NCBI GenBank assembly: GCA_015068085.1
Contig: SVLF01000023.1
Span: forward strand, 1-40,924
Direction of reading: 5' to 3'
Length of the DNA stretch: 40,924 bases
DNA from: Oscillospiraceae bacterium
GTDB taxonomy: Bacteria > Bacillota > Clostridia > Oscillospirales > JAAYXM01
The first letter of the stretch is position 1. Every line of letters begins with the position of its first letter. The position numbers were made by a program, and so were the translations under genes. The notes beneath the pieces are model-generated. The model did no database searches. It saw only the letters and a program-made list of their open reading frames with translations, and was not told the DNA's origin. This document shows positions 7,953-15,879 of the stretch, piece by piece.

Positions 7953-9251
7953 TTATTTTTTGGCATTATTTCCGGCCGTGCAGTCACATTCGTTTTCAAA
8001 TTCTGATAAACTGATAACTCTATGCTCAACGCGCGCTTTTTCGGCTGCAAAGGTTGTAGCGTGGTTTTCTGCTGAAACTCCGATCTCACTGAGCATATCT
8101 CCGGAATAATCCTCAACGATATACTTATACAGTGTGCTTACTATTCCGGCGTCACCGCCGCCGTGTCCTCCGGTGATGTCCCCGCTGAGTTTTGACTCAA
8201 GCGGATTTATTATGGTATGCTCGCGGGTTTTAAAGCTGTAATAGTCAATAGTGTTTTCTTCCATGTCACCATACAATTCGCCGTCTGTTCCCATAACGCG
8301 TATGTATCTGCCGCCTTTATTAAATGCGCTCATGTTGAATGACGCAACAGCTCCGTTTTCATATTCAAGATTGACAACCTGATGGTCAACAACATCGTTA
8401 TCGCATTTAAATACACATTTTCCGTATTGCGTTGTGCGAAGAACTTCTTCGATCTCTGCATTTGTCGGATTGACCTTTTTTGCTGCAGCGTTGCGGAACC
8501 AGTCGTTTTCCTCATCTTCAAGATAGAGTTTAATTGCATTGTAATAGCATTCTTCACCGTAAGGGCAACCGTCGATGCAATAATCAGGCGCACCATCAGG
8601 AGCATTTTCTTTTTTGAAATAGCTTAATGAGCCGAAGGATGAAACACTCTTGCATTTGCTATCGATAAGCCATTGAAGTATATCAATATCGTGACAGGAC
8701 TTTGCAAGCAGCATACACGAGCTTTTTTCTTCGTTGCCCCAATTTCCGCGAACGTAGCTATGGCTTTGGTGTACATTGCCGACACATTCGCTGTGGTGAA
8801 CAGAGATGACTTTACCCAGTTTATTTTCGTTAATTAAGTCCTTTATTTTCCTGAAGAAAGGCGTGTAGCGGAGAACATGGCAAACGAGAATTTTGACACC
8901 TTGTTTTTTTGCGGCACTTGCTATGTCACGGCACTCACGATATGTTGGTGCAATCGGCTTTTCAAGAAGCAGGTTATATCCTTTTTCTATTGCCTTCATA
9001 GCAGGTTTGTAATGCAGACTGTCACTTGTTGCAATAATGCAGACATCAGCAAATTTTTCTTTCTCAAGCATTTGATCCCAGCTGTCAAAGCACATCTCAT
9101 CAGGTATTTTGTGAAGCTTTTGGATATAGTCGCGCTGTTGCTTTATGGGTTCGGCAACGGCTACTACGCGAAAATTATCTCCGGTCATATGGTCTGTGTA
9201 TATTCTTCCGCGACTTCCGGCACCAACAAGAATTACATCTAATACTTTCAT
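7953..9251 (-). CDS. Gfo/Idh/MocA family oxidoreductase
   Basis: This 432-residue protein starts with a Rossmann motif (VILVGAGSRG), has AVAEP at the end of beta-2, and EKPIAPT with the family catalytic lysine at about K98. A C-terminal alpha/beta substrate domain follows. These enzymes oxidise or reduce sugars, inositols or aminosugars with NAD(P), and some cleave glycosides by an oxidation-elimination route. An unusual Cys-rich insert (YCIDGCPYGEECYYN, about residues 220-240) is seen in a subset of the family. The ATG at 9251 has a modest GAAAGGA site ten bases upstream. It is the last gene of the leftward glycan operon, 21 bases after the propeller gene, which suggests it processes a sugar released by the upstream enzymes. 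Confidence 0.9.
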   Translation of the reverse strand: MKVLDVILVGAGSRGRIYTDHMTGDNFRVVAVAEPIKQQRDYIQKLHKIPDEMCFDSWDQMLEKEKFADVCIIATSDSLHYKPAMKAIEKGYNLLLEKPIAPTYRECRDIASAAKKQGVKILVCHVLRYTPFFRKIKDLINENKLGKVISVHHSECVGNVHQSHSYVRGNWGNEEKSSCMLLAKSCHDIDILQWLIDSKCKSVSSFGSLSYFKKENAPDGAPDYCIDGCPYGEECYYNAIKLYLEDEENDWFRNAAAKKVNPTNAEIEEVLRTTQYGKCVFKCDNDVVDHQVVNLEYENGAVASFNMSAFNKGGRYIRVMGTDGELYGDMEENTIDYYSFKTREHTIINPLESKLSGDITGGHGGGDAGIVSTLYKYIVEDYSGDMLSEIGVSAENHATTFAAEKARVEHRVISLSEFENECDCTAGNNAKK

Positions 9252-9272
9252 TTCAGCACGGTCCTTTCTTTG

Positions 9273-11246
9273 TCAGATTTCAAATTCGTATACGCAACCT
9301 AGATTGTCGCGAACACCGATTGCGACACGCTTTCCGTCCGGCGAAACTGCTACGCAGCACGGTTCACAGCTGACACCTGTTCTTTCACGACTTGATCCGT
9401 TCATAAAGTATATGCATCCTCCGATTTCGATACCAAGTTCGATATCAAAGGAGAAAACAACGCCGATACTATCGTGATCTCCGGCAACACCAAATGCTTT
9501 TTTACCGTCGGGAGTTACCGCAATATCATGGACTGCACCGTCATTGCATACTGCACCGAGTGAGAAAACCTTGCCATTTTTTATAAGTGCTAACATACCA
9601 TCATGTGTTCCGACAAGATAGCTCCCGTCAGAAAGCTTTGTGTAGGCAGATGCGGTCGCGAGGTATTGTCTTCCCGGATGCGCAGGCAGAGTGTACTTGC
9701 TAAAATCAATTTCAGCAGAGGCTGGTTGAGTGAGTTTTGGACAGTCTTCGATTTTTAGTATTTCGCCATCCTTTGATGTGACACACTTTCCGTTCTCAGT
9801 ATATGCTAAAACATTCCCGGATGCATCGTAGGAAACTTTATACACCTGAGAACCATCCAAACCGACCTTTTTCCAAAGCTTACAAACAAACCTTTTTCCT
9901 TTACCAAAATTAAATGGATTTGCAGCAAGATATGCAGAATCGCGTTTTGTCTGATTATTGAACTCAATAATTCGTTTGCCGTCTTTTGCAAGATCTCCAT
10001 CATACAGGTCGAAGTTCTCAAATTCATTATCTCTTGTAATATATAGGATTTCATCCTGACAGATAATTTTGGGTGCGTCCACATTTTTTCTTATTTCTTC
10101 AAGATCTACCGAAACAACGCCTGGAGCATCGGGGCCATGGTTTGCATCTGACATATACAAAACATCATCGCGGATGAAAATGTTTTCTATGCAATCGTGG
10201 CAACGCTTTTCTGTACCGACAAGGCCGAAAGCCTGTGGCTTGGCGTTGGGGTCTGTTATATCAATACAACATAAATGAAGCTTGTTTGTGTGGCTTGTGT
10301 ACCACAACTTTCCGTATTTATCAAAAACCATACCGAAAACCATTGCATCGGGATAATCCTCGCGCATTTCTTCGGGAACGGTATATGCAAGGGTTTGGAG
10401 TGTGTTAGTCTTCGGATCATATGCAAAAAAATGTCTGCCGAGGTGCGTTGTGAAATACAATCTTCCGTCTGCACCGGTTGTTGCATAGGCCATAACATTT
10501 CGAGCACGGCAAGCCGGAGTATCTTCCCTTGGTATTTCAATTCCGGTGAATTCCGGCTTCATCACAGATGTATTAAATCTCCATAAATCACCGCTGCGCG
10601 AGGAAAAGTACAGATTGCCGTCAGACGCTTCTTTTATGAGGTATGAGCCGAATTCCGTGCACTGACCGAAATCCGTTACTGAACGGTCATCGAGATTAAA
10701 AAGATAAGCATGTCCGCGTGTATATGTGATAAAGAATAAGCAATTCTTTTCTGCTATATATTTTGCGCCATAAATAGTATCTCGGGGAACGGGAATTCCG
10801 AGATCCTCAACCTTGCCTGTTTTTGGGTCATAAATGATTACGTTGGAGCCCATAAAGCCTTCCCACATATGAGTGTAGTATGCTTCGGGCATCCAGCACG
10901 GATGAGTCGGCGCGCTTGCTGTTGTGTGAGTTGTCATAATGAGCTTTCCGTCCGGCATCGGGTTAATTGAGGTGTGGAACTTGCTGGGACGTATTGTTCG
11001 TGGGTAAACTGTGATGCTGTCCTCAAGGTTAAACAGAAGTTTCATCTCGTTGGTTTCCGGTAAATACTCATAAAGCTTTACGTATTCAGGAAACGTACCC
11101 TCGGCACAGCACGGAATATAATGCTTGCCCTCGGGAGTTACGCAGTAATCCCATGCCGCATTGTATCCCGGTGCATCTATAAAGCATTGCCTAACTGCAC
11201 TTTGCGGAATCATCTGCAGATATTGCTCTCTTGTGTATTTTTTCAT
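9273..11246 (-). CDS. Cytosolic beta-propeller protein of unknown function, putative carbohydrate-active
   Basis: I do not recognise a specific family for this 657-residue protein. It has no signal peptide. It shows repeated propeller-type strands, for example VIIYDPKTGKVEDLG, AYLFNLDDRSVTDFG, LWRFNT, FFAYDPKTNTLQTL and a C-terminal CVAVSPDGKRVAIGVRDN. An early, His-rich segment holds H91, H107, H115 and H126 together with W118 and W128, which could form a metal or catalytic site as in the propeller-fold lyases. That parallel is only structural inference. The start has AAAGGAG nine bases upstream. It lies between a GH20-type hexosaminidase and an oxidoreductase, 28 and 21 bases apart, so it probably acts on the same imported oligosaccharide as a lyase, lactonase or sensor-like scaffold. 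Confidence 0.65.
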   Translation of the reverse strand: MKKYTREQYLQMIPQSAVRQCFIDAPGYNAAWDYCVTPEGKHYIPCCAEGTFPEYVKLYEYLPETNEMKLLFNLEDSITVYPRTIRPSKFHTSINPMPDGKLIMTTHTTASAPTHPCWMPEAYYTHMWEGFMGSNVIIYDPKTGKVEDLGIPVPRDTIYGAKYIAEKNCLFFITYTRGHAYLFNLDDRSVTDFGQCTEFGSYLIKEASDGNLYFSSRSGDLWRFNTSVMKPEFTGIEIPREDTPACRARNVMAYATTGADGRLYFTTHLGRHFFAYDPKTNTLQTLAYTVPEEMREDYPDAMVFGMVFDKYGKLWYTSHTNKLHLCCIDITDPNAKPQAFGLVGTEKRCHDCIENIFIRDDVLYMSDANHGPDAPGVVSVDLEEIRKNVDAPKIICQDEILYITRDNEFENFDLYDGDLAKDGKRIIEFNNQTKRDSAYLAANPFNFGKGKRFVCKLWKKVGLDGSQVYKVSYDASGNVLAYTENGKCVTSKDGEILKIEDCPKLTQPASAEIDFSKYTLPAHPGRQYLATASAYTKLSDGSYLVGTHDGMLALIKNGKVFSLGAVCNDGAVHDIAVTPDGKKAFGVAGDHDSIGVVFSFDIELGIEIGGCIYFMNGSSRERTGVSCEPCCVAVSPDGKRVAIGVRDNLGCVYEFEI

Positions 11247-11274
11247 GGTTGTTTTCTCCTTTTAAATCATGTAA

Positions 11275-13482
11275 CTACCGTAAATTCCAGAATGCCGTGC
11301 TTGCTGTCTTACGGAGGTCTTTAACATCCAAATTAAAGTCTTCGTCGGATGTATTGTTCGCGTAGGCTTCAATATCAGCAAAAAACTGCATGAATATGCT
11401 TTGGTTGCGAAGGTGGCTCGGAATGAGAAAATCCTCCTTGATGGTTTCTATACGAGCCATAAGAGAGAGTCTCTCTTTTTTGCGTTTCTCAGAAATTTCC
11501 GCTATAAGTTCTCTTTTTTTCGACATATCGCTTGCGTTCACAACTTCGTGGATTTTAAGAAGTGCAAGATAGTCTTCTGCAAGACAAAGATAATTGTTTA
11601 CCTCACACGCAAATCTTTTTGCAAGATGTGTGTTCACATCTGTATTTGCAGATAATCGTTCAAAGATGTCAAGTGCTTCTTTTGACATTACGGCGATTTC
11701 GGAAAGCTGTTTTGCATACATTTCTGTGTTTTTTAAAAGCTTCTCCATTGTCTCTCCGGGAAAGTTGCGAGGATAGTCTTTTCCGGCTCTTACATAGACA
11801 AAGTAGTAGTAAGCCAAATCGTTTTGAAGAAGTGTTCCGTTTCCTACGCTTTCAAGGTTTTCTTTCAAATCTCCGTATTTTGTGTAGCTGTTCTCTTCTG
11901 CTGTTATTTCATCAATGAGCCGAAGTGCATGACGCGCCGCTTCATAGTCTGCACCGAACTCGCGCATTGCATAACGATTCCGGAACTCCTCAATACTGCC
12001 GGTTCCTTCAAAATTCCAGCTGTAATCTGCCATACTCATATGGTTGCGGTCGCAGCTTTTGTCCCAAGCGGAATATGAGAGCAATCCTTCAACATGTCCT
12101 TCGGAATGCGCCATTTCAGAGAGATTATATACATTAGGTACAGTGTCAAAGGTCATGCTCCAGTGTGCGTAAGAGTTCCAAGGCTTTATTGTTGAGCGGA
12201 TACCAAGCTCCGGATGCATCGTATCAAACATAAGACCTTCTTTGTTGTTTGCATATGACCACCAATCAATTACTGTAACATCAAGGAGATCGTGTTCTTC
12301 AAGAAGCGTTTTAAAGCTTGCAGGCTCTACGATTTTTGTCATCATATCGGAATAGATATAAATGCTTTTCATCCCTCGGGATTTTAGATAGCTTATAAGC
12401 TTTATTGCGTGATTTAAGAATTTTTCATCATTGCTGAGCTTTTTGCACTCATCGCACTCACACCATGGAGAATATACTTTGTAGATATCTGATGTATCCG
12501 TAGCAATTTCATCACGGACCTCATCCATTCCGATATGGAATGACGTTATTTCGTTGGGAGCGAGATATTCGTCAATAATCTGGTCGTAAATTGAAAATAG
12601 CATATCATATGTTTCTTTACATGAAACACAAAGTCCGTGACCTGACGGTTTTCCGTCAATCCGTGCGCTGACTTCAAGGTACATTCGCGGAATAAGAGTG
12701 TTATGCCCGTAACTGTTCCAAAGCGGCAAAACTTCAACTCCGCGTTCTTTTCCGTATGCGACAAGTGTACCGAAAAAGTCATTCTCAGCCATAGGCGTAA
12801 ATACAGTTTCGTCCACCCATTCTCTTTTTTGCGGTGAATAGTAGCGCTTGATAACGTTGCTTCTGAGTTTAGGGTATTTTTTTACGGGAATATAGACATA
12901 CTCGCTTATAACTCCGTCATACTGAATGTTCCAACAACCGTAAAGCGCGACAACGAGCTGGTTGAGCTTCATTTCAACCATATCGTCAACAACGTCTTTC
13001 CAATCGTCAAGCGTCATAAGATTGCTTCCAAAACGACATTCCATAAAATAACCACGAGTACGAAGGTCGGGCCAATCAAGCACAGACATTTCAGGAACAA
13101 AAAACGTGTTATTTTCAACCGAAATGCATTGGAGAAGTGTTATAACTCCATAGTAAAGCCCCGCATCACTGTAAGCGCTAATAACGATTTCGTCATTATG
13201 CGCTTCTATACTGTATGATTGATTGCTGTTTTTAATAATTTCAACAGGAACATCTGGTGTGATGTTTGCTTTGATAACTGTCCTTGCCTCGGTGTTCATA
13301 CTTCCCCCGATGCTGGCAAGAAGTTTCTTCTTCAGGTGGGCAAGTGCATTTTGTGATAGTTCACCAGTGCAATTGTCGGGTATTATGTAAAAATCGGGAT
13401 TCCCTGATTTTCCAATAATGACTTTCCCTTTTCCTTGAATTGCTTTTTGTGGAACGGGTTTTATTTGCGTTAAAATATCCAT
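11275..13482 (-). CDS. GH20-type beta-N-acetylhexosaminidase family protein
   Basis: The 735-residue protein has an N-terminal GH20b-like domain (to about residue 130, ending in GLYYGVITLLQC), then a TIM-barrel beginning DWPDLRTRGYFME. The catalytic motif HIGMDE places the Asp-Glu pair of substrate-assisted GH20 catalysis at D320-E321. The C-terminal 200 residues are helical and unassigned. GH20 enzymes remove terminal N-acetylglucosamine or N-acetylgalactosamine. There is no signal peptide, so it should be cytosolic and work on imported material. The ATG at 13482 follows AAAGGAGC. It is spaced by 19 and 28 bases from its neighbours in one operon. The sequence around the active site differs from classical exo-hexosaminidases, so the exact sugar is uncertain. 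Confidence 0.83.
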   Translation of the reverse strand: MDILTQIKPVPQKAIQGKGKVIIGKSGNPDFYIIPDNCTGELSQNALAHLKKKLLASIGGSMNTEARTVIKANITPDVPVEIIKNSNQSYSIEAHNDEIVISAYSDAGLYYGVITLLQCISVENNTFFVPEMSVLDWPDLRTRGYFMECRFGSNLMTLDDWKDVVDDMVEMKLNQLVVALYGCWNIQYDGVISEYVYIPVKKYPKLRSNVIKRYYSPQKREWVDETVFTPMAENDFFGTLVAYGKERGVEVLPLWNSYGHNTLIPRMYLEVSARIDGKPSGHGLCVSCKETYDMLFSIYDQIIDEYLAPNEITSFHIGMDEVRDEIATDTSDIYKVYSPWCECDECKKLSNDEKFLNHAIKLISYLKSRGMKSIYIYSDMMTKIVEPASFKTLLEEHDLLDVTVIDWWSYANNKEGLMFDTMHPELGIRSTIKPWNSYAHWSMTFDTVPNVYNLSEMAHSEGHVEGLLSYSAWDKSCDRNHMSMADYSWNFEGTGSIEEFRNRYAMREFGADYEAARHALRLIDEITAEENSYTKYGDLKENLESVGNGTLLQNDLAYYYFVYVRAGKDYPRNFPGETMEKLLKNTEMYAKQLSEIAVMSKEALDIFERLSANTDVNTHLAKRFACEVNNYLCLAEDYLALLKIHEVVNASDMSKKRELIAEISEKRKKERLSLMARIETIKEDFLIPSHLRNQSIFMQFFADIEAYANNTSDEDFNLDVKDLRKTASTAFWNLR

Positions 13483-13501
13483 AAAGAATGCTCCTTTTCA
13501 A

Positions 13502-14098
13502 CTACACTTTATGATTATAATCAAAATCGCAATGATTAAGGAATTCCCTTGCCATCAATGTTGCGCCAATCTGATTTGGATGTATCCTGTCCCACGCAAC
13601 ATACGAGGAATGCCTTACCTTGCAATAGTCTTCATACATCTTCTGAAAATCGACAAAAATACAGTTGTATTTCTCTGCGAGTTTTTTAGCTATTGCAACA
13701 TATTCGTCCATTCTTTTTCGCATCACATCTTCACGATTAGATTCCATAATATACGGAGATAAAATAAATATTCCCTTTACTTTACCGGTGATTTTCAATA
13801 TCATTTTTTCAAAATTCATTTCATATTCGTCCGGCAAGACGTGAGCATTAACTATTGCTGGAGAATCAAACTGCCGCCAAACATCATTTATTCCTATGCA
13901 AATTGAAACCCAATCTGGATTAAGCTCTACAACATCCCGGTCAAATCTTATCTGTGATTCCAGATTATCAGCTTTACCGCTTTGCCGATTGGCAGCCAGT
14001 CGAGTTCCTCCGATCGACTCCATTACAGCCAACTTTCTTGCAGGGCTTGCTTCTTTCAGCGGTCGAGACAAATCTCATTTCAAAATATCTTGTTTCAT
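13502..14098 (-). pseudogene. N-terminally decayed SGNH/GDSL hydrolase
   Basis: The C-terminal part is well preserved: LNPDWVSICIGINDVWRQFD (block III with the GxND) and DRIHPNQIGATLMA (block V with the catalytic Asp/His). Related carbohydrate-esterase-like proteins begin with a GDSxTD nucleophile block about 60 residues before this. Here that block is missing. Reading upstream in frame gives ATG at 14098 (MKQDILK), then a TGA at 14075-14077, then DLSRPLKEAS and a shortened stretch. The only starts after the stop are TTG 14071 or later, without a ribosome binding site. I therefore regard it as a remnant lacking its serine nucleophile. The intact relative would have deacylated an oligosaccharide in this operon. 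A functional truncated product from 14071 (189 residues) cannot be excluded. Confidence 0.6.
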
Positions 14099-14136
14099 TG
14101 CTGATATAAGTAGATTTAATTGATTTGTTTGAAACA

Positions 14137-15858
14137 TCACTTTACGAACACCATTCCGGACAGTGGTACATCAACTTCAAAGAGAGTACTGTCAATCTTC
14201 CCTTCGCTGACAGTTTCGCCCATACAATTAAGAACTTTATATATTTTACCTTCAGCACCCTTGATTATAAGTGCTTTTGCACGCGAACAATTCACTGCGA
14301 TTATATCAATATATGCCCTGCAGTCAATTAACGTATCCGTGTAAGAAGTAAATATAGCTTTTCCGTCACGCTCGGCGCAAACAATACTGTAAGCACTTTC
14401 GGGATTTTCCGCAAGAAGCTTACCACCAATAAGAATATCGCGATGTTCGCGCCAGAACGAAAGATAAAACTCAAGCATTTTCTTATGCTCTTCCGGAAGC
14501 GTTGCAATTTTGACCGAAATCTGCGGCACACTGTAAAGGATGCTTGCAAACTGAAGCGCTGCACTCTCAACGTTATCCTCGCGATTCCACATAATCATAT
14601 CGGAATGTACCGCTGAATTTCCCGAAGTGAATCTAAGTCCGACTATATCCTGTCTGTTGCGGATAGCATCGTCAGGACAATCTGCAACACGGAACATATT
14701 CCCATACTTTCTTATAGCCGGACCTACATAACTCTGTCTGAACTCTATAAGAACTTCAGGGTTTATTGCACGAAGTCCATCTGTTATATCTGTCATAAGC
14801 TTATCAATTGCTTCCTCAAGTGACTGAAAATCACGTCTCTCATCATACTCAAGTGACTTTCCGAAAAGCTTGAATGCATCAATAAAATCAAGCTTTACCC
14901 CATCAAGTCCCCATTCTTTGAGTCCTTTTGTACAGAAAGAGATGATATAGTCGCGGACTTCCTTATAGCGCGGATCAAGTGACCAAAAATTTCTGGTATC
15001 GCCTTCTTTATGCAGAAGCATATCTTTAAAACGCTCATATGCCTTGGAGAATTTTCCCACAAACGGAAGAGCATACCAAAGGATAACCTTCATACCCGTG
15101 TTGTGAATTCTGTCAATAAACTGCTTCATATCAGGAATCTTGGTAGGTGTTACCTCCCAATCACCGCAAAAGCTGTAGCCGCGATTTGTGTCATCCGTCT
15201 GCCAACCATCATCGATAATTACGGTATCCATACCAAGAGGCTTTGAAAGCTCACATTCCTCAACAATGGCATCAACATCAAGTTGCTGATGAAAGCTATA
15301 CCAAAGAGAATTCATCGGAAGTTTTGCATATTCGGGAACATATGTCGGTTTATAGCCGCATTCATTTTCCCACCAGGACACAACATCATAAATAGAATCA
15401 TAGTAAGCAATATCGCGAGTATCAATTCGTATTATTGCAATATATTCTTTGAGCGGTGCTACCTTGATTGTAAAAAAGTTTATTTCCCATTCAATGTTTG
15501 CAGTTTCTTCGCGCACCCCTGTGCGTATTGATGTCGGCGTTTTTGCATCCGACAGAGCAACTGCAATTTTATTTTTACCGGCAGATGAAACGAGAGTATG
15601 AAGAGGCATCCAGGAAGCAAGACGGGAACTTGTTGTTCTCTTTCCCCATGCAGGAGCTAAATATCTGTCGTATTGTATCGATGGACTCCAAACAGAATAT
15701 GTATCGATGACAGGTGTTGAAAATGTGATACTGAATGTTTCTGGTATTTGCTCTTGCGGATATACCGCCTTAACCTCATATAGCTCTATTCCGTTTTCTT
15801 TTGACAAAAGATTTATCGAAAGCTTAACATCGTCTTTAGTTTTAAACTGAAAATTCAT
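14137..15858 (-). CDS. Alpha-galactosidase, GH36 type
   Basis: This 573-residue protein has the short GH36 layout: an N-terminal beta domain (to about residue 185), a TIM barrel starting with NSLWYSFHQQLD, and a small C-terminal beta domain. The barrel carries TVIIDDGWQTDD, GMKVILWYALPFVG and GLDGVKLDFIDAF, whose Asp (D324) is the expected nucleophile. The acid/base Asp should lie in VADCPDD (D393 or D396). The spacing is close to that of the Thermotoga maritima GalA pair (327/387). These enzymes release alpha-linked galactose, or sometimes alpha-GalNAc. There is no signal peptide. GGAGG lies seven bases before the ATG. It is 21 bases downstream of the preceding gene and is co-transcribed with the GH20-type hexosaminidase. 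Confidence 0.9.
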   Translation of the reverse strand: MNFQFKTKDDVKLSINLLSKENGIELYEVKAVYPQEQIPETFSITFSTPVIDTYSVWSPSIQYDRYLAPAWGKRTTSSRLASWMPLHTLVSSAGKNKIAVALSDAKTPTSIRTGVREETANIEWEINFFTIKVAPLKEYIAIIRIDTRDIAYYDSIYDVVSWWENECGYKPTYVPEYAKLPMNSLWYSFHQQLDVDAIVEECELSKPLGMDTVIIDDGWQTDDTNRGYSFCGDWEVTPTKIPDMKQFIDRIHNTGMKVILWYALPFVGKFSKAYERFKDMLLHKEGDTRNFWSLDPRYKEVRDYIISFCTKGLKEWGLDGVKLDFIDAFKLFGKSLEYDERRDFQSLEEAIDKLMTDITDGLRAINPEVLIEFRQSYVGPAIRKYGNMFRVADCPDDAIRNRQDIVGLRFTSGNSAVHSDMIMWNREDNVESAALQFASILYSVPQISVKIATLPEEHKKMLEFYLSFWREHRDILIGGKLLAENPESAYSIVCAERDGKAIFTSYTDTLIDCRAYIDIIAVNCSRAKALIIKGAEGKIYKVLNCMGETVSEGKIDSTLFEVDVPLSGMVFVK

Positions 15859-15879
15859 ATAATGTCCTCCATATAGAAA

